Origin: Alkalibaculum sporogenes
Lineage (GTDB): Bacteria > Bacillota > Clostridia > Eubacteriales > Alkalibacteraceae
Reading direction: 5' to 3'
NCBI RefSeq assembly: GCF_009362815.1
Contig: NZ_WHNX01000006.1
Location: 1-64,000, forward strand
Length of the DNA: 64,000 nt
Below are positions 1 through 8,267 of the stretch, piece by piece. The notes beneath the pieces were generated by a model. The model was not told the origin of the DNA. It made no database searches and was given only the letters and a program-made list of their open reading frames with translations. Both the position numbers and the translations under genes were made by a program. The number at the start of each line of letters is the position of its first letter. Position 1 is the stretch's first letter.

Positions 1-446
1 GACCCTAGCGAATTGCGAAGCAATTAGCAGGGGGGATTGAGGATAAACCAAACAATCGTTAAATTGATGTAATCAATTTGAAAGTCGCGTAACAACGGAA
101 CAGAGTTTTTTCATAAGGCGACGACCGCGACCCTAGCGAATTGCGAAGCAATTAGCAGGGGGGATTGAGGATAAACCAAACAATCGTTAAATTGATGTAA
201 TCAATTTGAAAGTCGCGTAACAACGGAGCAGAATTTTTTCATAAGGCGACGACCGCGACCCCAGGGAATTGCGAAGCAATTAGCAGGGGTGGTTGCAGCC
301 TATCATCAAATTGATATAATCAATTTGAAAGTCGCGAAACAACGGAACAACAAATTTTCATAAGGCGACGACCGCGACCCCAGGGAATTGTGAAGCAATT
401 AGCAGGGGTGGTTGCAGCCTATCGTCAAATTGATATAATCAATTTT
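1..446. repeat. Tandem ~128-bp structured repeat, about 3.5 copies
   Basis: Copies lie at 1-128, 129-256, 257-375 and 376-446. The first two differ at only a few bases; the third and fourth form a second subtype with GACCCCAGGG at the start and a shorter middle. Each unit carries hairpins: AATTGC-GAA-GCAATT enclosed by CCCT/AGGG, AAATTGAT-GTA-ATCAATTT, and GTCGCG pairing with CGCGAC across the unit junction. The array may extend left of the window. It ends about 60 bp before the thrS start codon. No open frame runs through it. Confidence 0.9.
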
Positions 447-505
447 TAGATTGTAAGTTCGAAAATTATTTGAAGAACAAGTAGCAGTAGAAGGAGGAAT
501 AAACA

Positions 506-2413
506 ATGGTAAAAGTCAAACTAAAAGATGGAAGTATTAAAGAATATAAGGATAATATTAGCGTTTATGAAGTAGCAAAAGATTTAAGTGAAGGTTTAGC
601 TAGAGTAGCATGCGCTGGTGAAATCAATGGGAAATTAGTAGATTTAAGGGAAGAGATTACAGAAGACTCTGATTTAAATATTCTTACTTTTGATAGTGAG
701 GGAGGTAAACATGCATACTGGCATACATCTACTCATGTAATGGCTCAAGCAGTTAAAAGATTGTTTAAAACTGCTAAGTTGGCCATTGGACCAGCTATTG
801 ATAATGGATTCTACTATGATTTTGACTTAGATAAACCATTTACTCCAGAGGATTTAGTTAAGATTGAAGCTGAAATGAAAAAGATTGTAAAAGAAAAAAA
901 TGAAATTGTCAGATTTACACTGAGTCGTAAGGAAGCTATATCTAAAATGAAAGATATTTCTGAAGACTATAAAGTAGAATTAATTGAAAATTTACCAGAG
1001 GATGCAGTGATTAGTTTTTATTCACAAGGAGATTTTATTGATTTATGTGCAGGTCCTCATCTCATGAATACAGGTAGTTTAAAAGCATTTAAACTTATGA
1101 GTATTGCAGGTGCTTATTGGAGAGGCGACGAAAAAAATAAAATGTTGCAAAGAATTTATGGGATTTCTTTTCCAAAGAATAGCCAAGTAGAAGAATATGT
1201 AATAAAAATAGAAGAAGCAAAAAAACGTGATCATAGAAAGTTAGGAAAAGAATTAGATTTATTTTCTATACATGAAGAAGGTCCTGGATTTCCATTTTTT
1301 CATCCTAAAGGCATGGTTCTTAGAAATGCTTTAGAAAATTTTTGGAGAGAAGAACACGTAAAAAGAGGCTACAAAGAAATAAAAACTCCAATTATGTTAG
1401 ATGTTGAATTATGGAAAAGGTCAGGACATTGGGAGAATTATAAAGATAATATGTATTTTACCGACGTTGACGATAGACAATTTGCAGTGAAACCTATGAA
1501 CTGTCCAGGCGGTATGATCGTGTATAAAGGGAATATGCATTCATACAGAGATTTACCACTACGTATGGGTGAATTGGGTTTAGTTCACAGACACGAACTT
1601 TCTGGAGCGTTACATGGTTTGATGAGAGTGAGAAACTTTACTCAAGATGATGCTCACATATATTTGACACCAGATCAGATGAAAGATGAAATTATTAAGG
1701 TTATAGAACTAACAGATAATATTTATAATATATTTGGTTTTAAATATCATATGGAATTATCCACAAAGCCAGAAAAAGCCATAGGTACAGATGAACAGTG
1801 GGATCGTGCTACTGACGTGTTAAGGGAAGCATTAGAATTTCTAGGAAAAGATTATAAGCTTAACGAAGGCGATGGTGCATTTTACGGACCTAAAATAGAT
1901 TTTCATTTAGAAGATACTATAGGTAGAACTTGGCAATGCGGAACTATCCAATTAGACTTTCAAATGCCAGAAAGATTTGATTTAACATATATAGGTCCTG
2001 ATGGAGAAAAGCATAGACCAGTAATGATTCATAGAACTGTATTTGGAAGTATCGAAAGATTTATCGCGATTTTAACTGAACATTTTGCAGGAGCATTTCC
2101 TTTATGGCTGTCTCCTGAACAAATTATAATACTACCAATTGCTCCCTCACATCATGATTATTGTGAAAAAGTAAAAAAACTCTACGAAGAACACAATATA
2201 AGAGTAAACGTAGATTATAGAGATGAAAAAATTGGTTACAAGATTAGAGAAGCACAATTGCAAAAAATCCCTTATATGCTTGTAGTTGGAGATAAAGAAG
2301 TGGAAAGTGAATCAGTTTCTATAAGATCCAGAAAAGATGGAGATGAAGGGTCCAAAAATTATAATGAATTTTTAGGAATAATAGAAAAAAAGATAATAGA
2401 AAAATCATTATAA
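506..2413 (+). CDS. thrS: Threonine-tRNA ligase
   Basis: Charges tRNA-Thr with threonine in the cytoplasm. The 635-aa protein has the full bacterial layout: an N-terminal TGS domain (about residues 1-62), the editing domain with zinc/editing histidines H73 and H77 (HTSTH) and the CAGPH motif, the class II catalytic core (about 240-530, including MNCPGG, RHELSGALHGL and DDAHIY), and a C-terminal anticodon-binding domain. ATG start with AAGGAGGA ten bases upstream. It is followed by a terminator at 2447-2478. No T-box is visible in the bases upstream, where tandem repeats lie instead. Confidence 0.98.
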   Translation: MVKVKLKDGSIKEYKDNISVYEVAKDLSEGLARVACAGEINGKLVDLREEITEDSDLNILTFDSEGGKHAYWHTSTHVMAQAVKRLFKTAKLAIGPAIDNGFYYDFDLDKPFTPEDLVKIEAEMKKIVKEKNEIVRFTLSRKEAISKMKDISEDYKVELIENLPEDAVISFYSQGDFIDLCAGPHLMNTGSLKAFKLMSIAGAYWRGDEKNKMLQRIYGISFPKNSQVEEYVIKIEEAKKRDHRKLGKELDLFSIHEEGPGFPFFHPKGMVLRNALENFWREEHVKRGYKEIKTPIMLDVELWKRSGHWENYKDNMYFTDVDDRQFAVKPMNCPGGMIVYKGNMHSYRDLPLRMGELGLVHRHELSGALHGLMRVRNFTQDDAHIYLTPDQMKDEIIKVIELTDNIYNIFGFKYHMELSTKPEKAIGTDEQWDRATDVLREALEFLGKDYKLNEGDGAFYGPKIDFHLEDTIGRTWQCGTIQLDFQMPERFDLTYIGPDGEKHRPVMIHRTVFGSIERFIAILTEHFAGAFPLWLSPEQIIILPIAPSHHDYCEKVKKLYEEHNIRVNVDYRDEKIGYKIREAQLQKIPYMLVVGDKEVESESVSIRSRKDGDEGSKNYNEFLGIIEKKIIEKSL

Positions 2414-2446
2414 AAACATCTAAATAAAATGGGAAACATTAAAATA

Positions 2447-2484
2447 GAGCATCTCAAATTTTCGACTTTGAGGTGCTCTTTTAA
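2447..2484. terminator. Rho-independent terminator between convergent thrS and the ftsH-like gene
   Basis: Stem GAGCATCTCAAA (2447-2458) pairs with TTTGAGGTGCTC (2467-2478) and is followed by TTTTAAT. It lies between two converging genes and could serve both, although the T tract is only on the plus side. Confidence 0.85.
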
Positions 2485-2513
2485 TAAGGTGAATTCCACA
2501 CAAATGAATATAT

Positions 2514-4025
2514 TTACGCTGACTTTAATATTGTTTCTAGTTCTACTCCATTGATAGTTTCTTTTTGAATTAGAACCGCTGCTAATCTATTTAATTTATC
2601 CATATTTTTATATATTAAGTCATTAGCCTTACTATAGCATATACTTAAAATGCTGTTAATCTCTTCATTAATTAGTCCCGAAGATGTAAAATCTTCTCTA
2701 AGATTAAAAGTCTTGTTTTTATACTGACTCATGCCATATTCGCAGACCATAAGTGATGCTATTTCATTAGCTTTTACTAAATCATTTTGTGCACCTGTAG
2801 AAATTTCATGAAAGATGATCTCTTCTGCAGCTCTTCCTGCCAGTAAAACACTGATTTTATTAAGAAGATCTTCTTTAGTTAAAATAAAACTATCTTCACT
2901 AGATGCATTTAATACAAATCCTAATGCTTTACCATGTGGAACAATCGATATTTTTTCTATAAGGTCATTATTTAGTATACTGCCAACTAGTGCGTGGCCA
3001 CCTTCATGAAACGCAATAATATCTCTTTCTTTATCGTTTAGTATTGTAGTTTTATTTTTCAATCCAGCGACAGTCTTAACTAATGCTTGGTTGATTTCAT
3101 CATTACCAATTTGAGGCAAATTTTTTCTTACAGTTAATAGTGCTGCTTCATTAATTACATTTGCTAGATGGGCACCTGACATACCATGTGTTTTTTTGGC
3201 TAATGAGTTTAAATTTATATCTCTGTTCATAGGCTTGTTCTTAAAATGTACCTTTAATATATCCTCACGAGCTTTTACACTTGGGTTTCCTACGTATACA
3301 TGCCTATCAAATCTACCAGGGCGAAGTAAGGCTTTATCCAAGATATCCATTCTATTTGTTGCTGCAATTACAATTACATTATCGTAATTATTGAAGCCAT
3401 CTAGTTCAACTAAAAGTTGGTTTAAAGTTTGATCTCTTTCACTATTATTATCTACACTTCTAGAAATCCCGATAGCATCCAATTCATCTATGAAAATAAT
3501 ACTAGGCGAGCTTTTTTTAGCTTTTTCGAATAAAGAACGGATACGGCTTGCTCCAATACCCACAAACTTCTCTACAAATTCAGATCCACTAGCATATATG
3601 AATGAAGCTTTTGTTTCTCCAGCCAATGCTTTTGCCATTAGGGTTTTTCCTGTGCCTGGAGGGCCATAAAATAAAACACCCTTTGGTATTTTTGCTCCGA
3701 TTTTCATATACTTAGTAGGATCTACTAAAAAATCACATAATTCGTTCATTTCATCTTTTATTTCATCTAAACCTGCAACATCTGAAAAAGTAATATTACT
3801 ATTTTCAGTTAATTCTTTTTTATCATCCTTAGCTGAAGATGTCTGTATTAACTGAGGTATATAGGATGACCTTTTTCTATATGCCCATAGAGAGATTAAA
3901 CTAAAAAGTAGAGTTAATCTAATTATAGGCTCGTTTAAAAAACTTAATGCTCGTATATCAAACATTGATAGTGCTAACAGCGCTATGATAAATGCTGTTA
4001 TTAAATTTTCTTTATTTTTCATCAT
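2514..4025 (-). CDS. Short FtsH-like AAA+ membrane zinc metalloprotease
   Basis: ATP-dependent membrane protease of the FtsH/HflB family. Two hydrophobic segments (about residues 9-27 and 33-48) are separated by only a few residues, so the large extracytoplasmic domain of standard FtsH is missing and the 503-aa length is short for the family. The AAA+ module is intact: Walker A GPPGTGKT (121-128), Walker B IIFIDE (176-181), pore motif FVG (154-156) and the arginine-rich second region of homology. The zinc site HEGGH (340-344) and the third ligand D415 in GAQND are present, so it should be active. It is monocistronic and transcribed against its neighbours, between thrS and infC, which are usually adjacent. 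Probably a second, specialised FtsH paralogue. Confidence 0.88.
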   Translation of the reverse strand: MMKNKENLITAFIIALLALSMFDIRALSFLNEPIIRLTLLFSLISLWAYRKRSSYIPQLIQTSSAKDDKKELTENSNITFSDVAGLDEIKDEMNELCDFLVDPTKYMKIGAKIPKGVLFYGPPGTGKTLMAKALAGETKASFIYASGSEFVEKFVGIGASRIRSLFEKAKKSSPSIIFIDELDAIGISRSVDNNSERDQTLNQLLVELDGFNNYDNVIVIAATNRMDILDKALLRPGRFDRHVYVGNPSVKAREDILKVHFKNKPMNRDINLNSLAKKTHGMSGAHLANVINEAALLTVRKNLPQIGNDEINQALVKTVAGLKNKTTILNDKERDIIAFHEGGHALVGSILNNDLIEKISIVPHGKALGFVLNASSEDSFILTKEDLLNKISVLLAGRAAEEIIFHEISTGAQNDLVKANEIASLMVCEYGMSQYKNKTFNLREDFTSSGLINEEINSILSICYSKANDLIYKNMDKLNRLAAVLIQKETINGVELETILKSA

Positions 4026-4371
4026 ATATTATCTCACTCTCCATAAAAATTGTTAATACTATCTTTTACTGTATTCGAAATAAAATGAAAGAGAAATTAA
4101 TGAAATATTGGTAAATGATTACAAAAATTATTTTCTGATCATTTTTTAGGGCTACTACAATAGTTAATAGTAATTGCGTTAAGTAAAAGTTTTTAGAATA
4201 ATAGTATGTACTTTTATAGCGAATCAATGTATAGTTTATAAATAAGAATAAATATTTCTAGTTTGATATATTTAGTAACAGATATAATAGACACTAAAAT
4301 AGCTGCTGTAATTACTATAACTAGGGAAAAGTCGGTTTTATAATTTCTGATAGTATAAATAATAATATTTG
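4026..4371. other. A+T-rich spacer between divergent ftsH-like gene and infC promoter
   Basis: No open frame or strong hairpin is seen here. It should hold the minus-strand promoter of the ftsH-like gene; a GGAGAG ribosome site lies just before its start on the minus strand. No other function is visible. Confidence 0.5.
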
Positions 4372-4400
4372 TTGACTATTACTAAGATAAGTGGTAAACT
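4372..4400 (+). promoter_or_regulatory. Sigma-A type promoter of infC-rpmI-rplT
   Basis: TTGACT (4372-4377), a 17-bp spacer and TAAACT (4395-4400). It sits immediately upstream of the infC leader. Confidence 0.7.
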
Positions 4401-4404
4401 TTAT

Positions 4405-4652
4405 AAATAAAAGAAAGTAGAAGTTCGCTTCTCACCTTGGAGTTCATCTGAGCACAGGTAAATATTACGTGATTTAATTGTAATTTATTATACGTGTATA
4501 TTTATGAGCAGATAGAATTTCTATCTGCTCTTTATTTATGGCTAGGTAATGAACCAAGTGGATTAGAGTCTAAGGTTGGCCATCGTAGGGAACTAGAGTT
4601 TGCTGACGATAGCGAAGCAGCTTGCTGCTATTTTATATGGAGGTGTGTTAAT
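4405..4652 (+). promoter_or_regulatory. infC operon leader with transcription attenuator (L20-leader type)
   Basis: A leader of about 250 nt contains the segment GTTCGCTTCTCACCTTGG and a strong intrinsic terminator: GAGCAGATAG (4506-4515) pairs with CTATCTGCTC (4521-4530), followed by TTTATTT. A further hairpin GCAG-CTTG-CTGC lies before the ribosome site. In Bacillus the infC-rpmI-rplT operon is regulated through such a leader by ribosomal protein L20; assigning this leader to that class is inference from position, layout and the TTCTCACCTTGG segment. Confidence 0.65.
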
Positions 4653-5168
4653 ATTAGTAAAGAATTCCAGATTAATGAACAAATCAGAGACAGAGAACTA
4701 CGAGTAGTTGATGCCGATGGCAATCAGTTAGGAGTTATGAGTTCTAGAGATGCTCAGAAGTTAGCGGATGAAAAGGAAATGGATTTAGTAAAAATTTCAC
4801 CTAATGCCAATCCACCAGTTTGCAGAATTTTAGATTATGGTAAGTTTAAATACGAACAAAGTAGAAAAGAGAAAGAAGCTAAGAAGAATCAAAAAGTTAT
4901 AAACATCAAAGAAATTCGAATGTCTGCTAATGTTCAAGAACATGATTTAAATGTGAAAGCCAAGAATGCGCATAAGTTTTTAGAAAATGGTGATAGGGTC
5001 AAAGCGTCTGTACGTTTTAGAGGTAGAGAAATGGCGTATACAGATGGAGGTAAAGTGTTATTATTGAAATTTGCTGAAAAAGTCTCTGAAGTTGGAAAGA
5101 TTGAAAAGCCACCTAAGCTAGAAGGTAGAAGTATGGTTTTACATCTTGTGCCTAAAAAAGAAAGTTAA
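4653..5168 (+). CDS. infC: Translation initiation factor IF-3
   Basis: Binds the 30S subunit and checks initiator tRNA pairing. The protein (171 aa from the chosen start) has the N-terminal IF3 domain (INEQIRDRELRVVDADG) and the C-terminal domain (RMSANVQEHDLNVKAK, VRFRGREM). The frame is open back to 4494, but that stretch crosses the leader terminator and reads as non-family sequence. The best start is the rare codon ATT at 4653, placed seven bases after GGAGGTG (4639-4645); an ATT or other unusual start is typical of infC and underlies its autoregulation. First gene of the operon with rpmI and rplT. Confidence 0.93.
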   Translation: MSKEFQINEQIRDRELRVVDADGNQLGVMSSRDAQKLADEKEMDLVKISPNANPPVCRILDYGKFKYEQSRKEKEAKKNQKVINIKEIRMSANVQEHDLNVKAKNAHKFLENGDRVKASVRFRGREMAYTDGGKVLLLKFAEKVSEVGKIEKPPKLEGRSMVLHLVPKKES

Positions 5169-5235
5169 TGTAAAGCTTGTATCAAACTTTGTTTGATTAT
5201 ATAGATTATAGTATTAGTTATAAGGAGGAACAATA

Positions 5236-5430
5236 ATGCCAAAAATGAAATCCCATAGAGGAGCTGCTAAAAGATTTAAAGTAACAAAATCAGGAAAAGT
5301 TAAAAGAGCAAAGGCGTATAAAAGCCATATTTTAACTAAAAAAAGCTCTAAAAGAAAAAGAAATTTAAGACAAACTGGCTTTTTAGTTGGTGCAGATGCA
5401 GAAAATATAAAGAAAATATTACCTTATTAA
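5236..5430 (+). CDS. rpmI: 50S ribosomal protein L35
   Basis: Small basic 64-aa ribosomal protein starting [17 protein letters not shown], the family signature, and rich in Lys/Arg as expected for rRNA binding. ATG with AAGGAGGA upstream. Second gene of the infC-rpmI-rplT operon, 67 bases after infC and 27 before rplT. Confidence 0.98.
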   Translation: MPKMKSHRGAAKRFKVTKSGKVKRAKAYKSHILTKKSSKRKRNLRQTGFLVGADAENIKKILPY

Positions 5431-5457
5431 TATATAGACTGGTAGGAGGTTAATAAC

Positions 5458-5814
5458 ATGGCAAGAGTAAAAAAAGCAATGAATGCTAAGAAAAAACACA
5501 AGAAAGTACTTAAATTAGCAAAAGGGTATTACGGTTCTAAAAGCAAACAATTTAGACCGGCTAATGAAGCGGTAATGAGAGCATTAAGATCGGCATATGT
5601 GGGAAGAAAACAAAAGAAAAGAGATTACAGAAGTTTATGGATATCAAGAATAAATGCTGCAGCTAGAATTCACGATATTAACTACAGTAGATTTATGAAC
5701 GGACTTAAAAAAGCTGATGTTCAAATAGATAGAAAAATTCTTGCTGAAATTGCAGTAAGTGATCCAAATGCATTTAAGCAATTAGTAGATGTTGCAAAGA
5801 GCAAACTAGCATAG
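5458..5814 (+). CDS. rplT: 50S ribosomal protein L20
   Basis: 118-aa 23S rRNA-binding protein needed early in 50S assembly; starts [19 protein letters not shown] and contains the typical [16 protein letters not shown] and [21 protein letters not shown] segments. In Firmicutes it also represses its own operon through the infC leader, and a candidate leader is present at 4405-4652. Last gene of the operon, ending at a terminator that overlaps its stop codon. Confidence 0.98.
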   Translation: MARVKKAMNAKKKHKKVLKLAKGYYGSKSKQFRPANEAVMRALRSAYVGRKQKKRDYRSLWISRINAAARIHDINYSRFMNGLKKADVQIDRKILAEIAVSDPNAFKQLVDVAKSKLA

Positions 5815-5838
5815 ACCTCATCGAGGTCTTTTCTTTAT
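5814..5838 (+). terminator. Rho-independent terminator of infC-rpmI-rplT
   Basis: GACCTC (5814-5819), loop ATC, GAGGTC (5823-5828), then TTTTCTTT. The stem starts at the last base of the rplT stop codon. Confidence 0.88.
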
Positions 5839-5843
5839 CGCGA

Positions 5844-6151
5844 AGACAATGAGCCAAGCGAAAACTTGTTTTCGCTAGCATTCTATAGCTAAGAAAGTCA
5901 AATAGCTTGCTAATTTGACTGAAGTGGCTATAGAATGCGCAAATGAAAGCATGCTTTCATTTGGCGACTGTCCGCGTAACCAAGAGAAACATGCGAAGCG
6001 TGTTACTTTTGGTTGGATAGTAGCTAAGATAGCTAAGAAAGTCAAATAGCTTGCTAATTTGACTGAAGTGGCTATAGAATGCGCAAATGAAAGCTAGCTT
6101 TCATTTGGCGACTGTCCGCGTAACCAAGAGAAACATGCGAAGCGTGTTACT
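5844..6151. repeat. Structured intergenic repeat region with a 121-bp duplication
   Basis: Two 121-bp copies (5887-6007 and 6031-6151) are identical except at the two central bases of one palindrome. Hairpins include AGCGAAAA-CTTG-TTTTCGCT (5857-5876), a 12-bp stem GCATTCTATAGC/GCTATAGAATGC (5878-5889 with 5927-5938) enclosing GTCAAATAG-CTTG-CTAATTTGAC, the AAATGAAAGC palindromes, and AACATGC-GAA-GCGTGTT. The motif GGCGACTGTCCGCG resembles GGCGACGACCGCG in the repeats before thrS. No coding frame is visible. Confidence 0.88.
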
Positions 6152-6219
6152 GTAGTTTTAAATTAATTAAAATACTGACATTGGATGTGGGTATTTTATC
6201 AATGGGAGTAAGTTCTGGT

Positions 6220-7596
6220 ATGTCAAGCTTTTTCAAAATATTGAAAAATCATTTAGCAATTAAAAGAGGGAGCATTAAACCAACACAGATACTAATAATG
6301 GGTTTTGCATCTATGATTTTAATAGGCGCTATTCTTCTAACATTACCGATAGCTTCTGCTTCAGGAAATAGTACTGACTTTATTACTACACTATTTACTG
6401 CAACTTCTGCAGTATGCGTAACAGGTCTTGTCGTTGTAGATACGGCTACCTATTGGTCAGCTTTTGGTCAAACAATTATTATTATCTTAGTTCAAATTGG
6501 TGGATTAGGATTTATGTCTATTGCTACTTTATTATTTCTAATAGCACGTAAAAAAATTTCATTTAAGGAAAGACAAGTTATTAGTGAGTCTTTAAATACT
6601 AAGCAACTTGGAGGCATTGTAAAGTACACAAAATCTTTAATACTGTTTACACTGTTAGTAGAATTAATAGGTGCGATATTTCTTTCAACTAGATTTATAC
6701 CTGAATTTGGAATAGGAAAAGGAATAAGCATGAGCGTATTTCATGCAATTTCTGCTTTTTGCAATGCAGGTTTCGATATTATAGGAGAATTTAGAAGTTT
6801 TACTCCTTATTTAAATGATGTGATTATTAATCTAACATTAGGGTTTCTTATAATCATAGGGGGACTAGGATTTTCAGTAATAAGCGATATATATGAAATT
6901 AGGAAATTTAAAAGATTCTCTATGCACACAAAGATGGTACTGTTTATTTCAGGATTCTTAATTTTATTTGGTACTGTATTAATACTTCTATTTGAATACA
7001 ATAATCCAAACACTTTGAAAGATTTGCCTTGGCATGGGAAAATAATAGCTGCTTGGTTTCAATCAGTTACCCCTAGGACGGCAGGATTCAATACAATGCA
7101 ATTAAATACTCTAACAAATGCATCCATATTCATAACAATAATATTGATGTTTATTGGGGGGTCACCTGGTTCAACAGCAGGTGGTGTTAAAACTACAACT
7201 ATTGGAGCGGTTATCTTAACAGTAAGATCAGTTTTAAAGGGTGATAGTCAGACCGAAGTCTTTAAACGCAATATTCCTTTTAATGTTATTAAGAAGGCGT
7301 TATCTATTATTACAATTGCCGTATTTATTATCTGTGTAGGAATAATTTTACTATCAGTTACAGAACAGGCACCTTTTATTGATATCGTATTTGAAGTTTT
7401 TTCTGCCTTTGGTACAGTTGGTTTGAGTTTAGGTTTAACTCCAGATCTTTCAATGATAGGGAGAGTAATTATAATGGTAATTATGTTTATAGGTAGATTA
7501 GGACCTCTAACTATTGCCATTGCCATAAATGAAATACAAGCAACTAACGACAGTGATAGGTTAAAATATCCTAAAGGGAATATTCTAGTAGGGTAA
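6220..7596 (+). CDS. TrkH/KtrB-type potassium uptake channel subunit
   Basis: Integral membrane K+ transporter subunit with the four pore-loop repeats of the TrkH/KtrB family. Filter glycines are seen in VTGLV, NAGFD, TAGFN and TVGLS, each following a hydrophobic segment. The frame is open from a TTG at 6181, but that codon has no ribosome site. ATG 6220 follows GGGAG at 6204-6208 and gives 458 aa, close to KtrB length. It precedes its regulatory partner KtrA by 13 bases. Most likely a KtrAB system for K+ homeostasis and osmoadaptation. Confidence 0.93.
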   Translation: MSSFFKILKNHLAIKRGSIKPTQILIMGFASMILIGAILLTLPIASASGNSTDFITTLFTATSAVCVTGLVVVDTATYWSAFGQTIIIILVQIGGLGFMSIATLLFLIARKKISFKERQVISESLNTKQLGGIVKYTKSLILFTLLVELIGAIFLSTRFIPEFGIGKGISMSVFHAISAFCNAGFDIIGEFRSFTPYLNDVIINLTLGFLIIIGGLGFSVISDIYEIRKFKRFSMHTKMVLFISGFLILFGTVLILLFEYNNPNTLKDLPWHGKIIAAWFQSVTPRTAGFNTMQLNTLTNASIFITIILMFIGGSPGSTAGGVKTTTIGAVILTVRSVLKGDSQTEVFKRNIPFNVIKKALSIITIAVFIICVGIILLSVTEQAPFIDIVFEVFSAFGTVGLSLGLTPDLSMIGRVIIMVIMFIGRLGPLTIAIAINEIQATNDSDRLKYPKGNILVG

Positions 7597-7609
7597 GAAG
7601 GGTGATAAA

Positions 7610-8266
7610 ATGAAAAAACAATTTGCTGTAATAGGTATAGGTAGATTTGGTTATAGTTTAGCTACAAAATTATACCAGTTAGGTTTTGATGTAATAGCAA
7701 TTGATAACAATGAAAAGATAGTACAAAAAATTGCTGACCTTGTTACTTATTCAGTACAGGCAGATGCCTCTGATATTGACGTTTTAAAGACCATTGGTCT
7801 TAAAAATGTGGACTGCGTTATAATCTCTATCGGGTCAGATCTTAACGCCAGTTTAATGGCTACATTGAATGCTAAAGAATTAGAAATAAGTGAAGTGTTT
7901 GCTAAGGCTCCAAATGAACAACATGCAAAAGTATTATATAAGATTGGTGCAGATAAGGTGTTTTTACCTGAGAGAGATATGGGTAGAAGACTTGCACATA
8001 ATATCGTATCTACCAATATATTAGATATGATCGAGCTAGATCCTGACCATAGTGTTATAGAAATAAATGCATTTAGTGGATGGCATGATAAAGATTTACG
8101 TAGACTAGATTTAAGGGCAAAATATGGAATAAATGTAATTGCTATTAAAAGGGGAACAGAAATAATTATTTCTCCTAAGCCGACGGAACAAATACTGACA
8201 AAAGACGTGATGGTAGTAATTGGAAATAATAAATCTCTAGCAGCAATTCAAAAGGCTGAAGGTTAA
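7610..8266 (+). CDS. KtrA/TrkA-type RCK regulatory subunit of K+ uptake
   Basis: Cytoplasmic gating subunit for the preceding channel. The 218-aa protein has an N-terminal Rossmann RCK_N domain (GIGRFGYSLA near residues 8-17, IDNNEK after the second strand, DASD and GSDLNASLMAT further on) and a C-terminal RCK_C domain (about 135-218). Family members bind NAD(H), ATP or c-di-AMP; which ligand applies here cannot be read from sequence. Ribosome site AGAAGGGTG precedes the ATG. One base separates its stop from the next gene, so they are probably co-transcribed. Confidence 0.93.
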   Translation: MKKQFAVIGIGRFGYSLATKLYQLGFDVIAIDNNEKIVQKIADLVTYSVQADASDIDVLKTIGLKNVDCVIISIGSDLNASLMATLNAKELEISEVFAKAPNEQHAKVLYKIGADKVFLPERDMGRRLAHNIVSTNILDMIELDPDHSVIEINAFSGWHDKDLRRLDLRAKYGINVIAIKRGTEIIISPKPTEQILTKDVMVVIGNNKSLAAIQKAEG

Positions 8267-8267
8267 G

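Noticed and set aside
282-300. T-box-like string GCAGGGGTGGTTGCAGCC in repeat copies 3 and 4
   Set aside because: It only loosely resembles AGGGTGGTACCGCG, recurs in each copy, and has no terminator or specifier stem around it.
1-446. CRISPR array
   Set aside because: Units are about 128 bp and contiguous with no unique spacers; the structure is a tandem repeat.
4494-4652. 53-residue N-terminal extension of IF-3
   Set aside because: Crosses a strong intrinsic terminator and has no family similarity; ATT 4653 with GGAGGTG is a better start.
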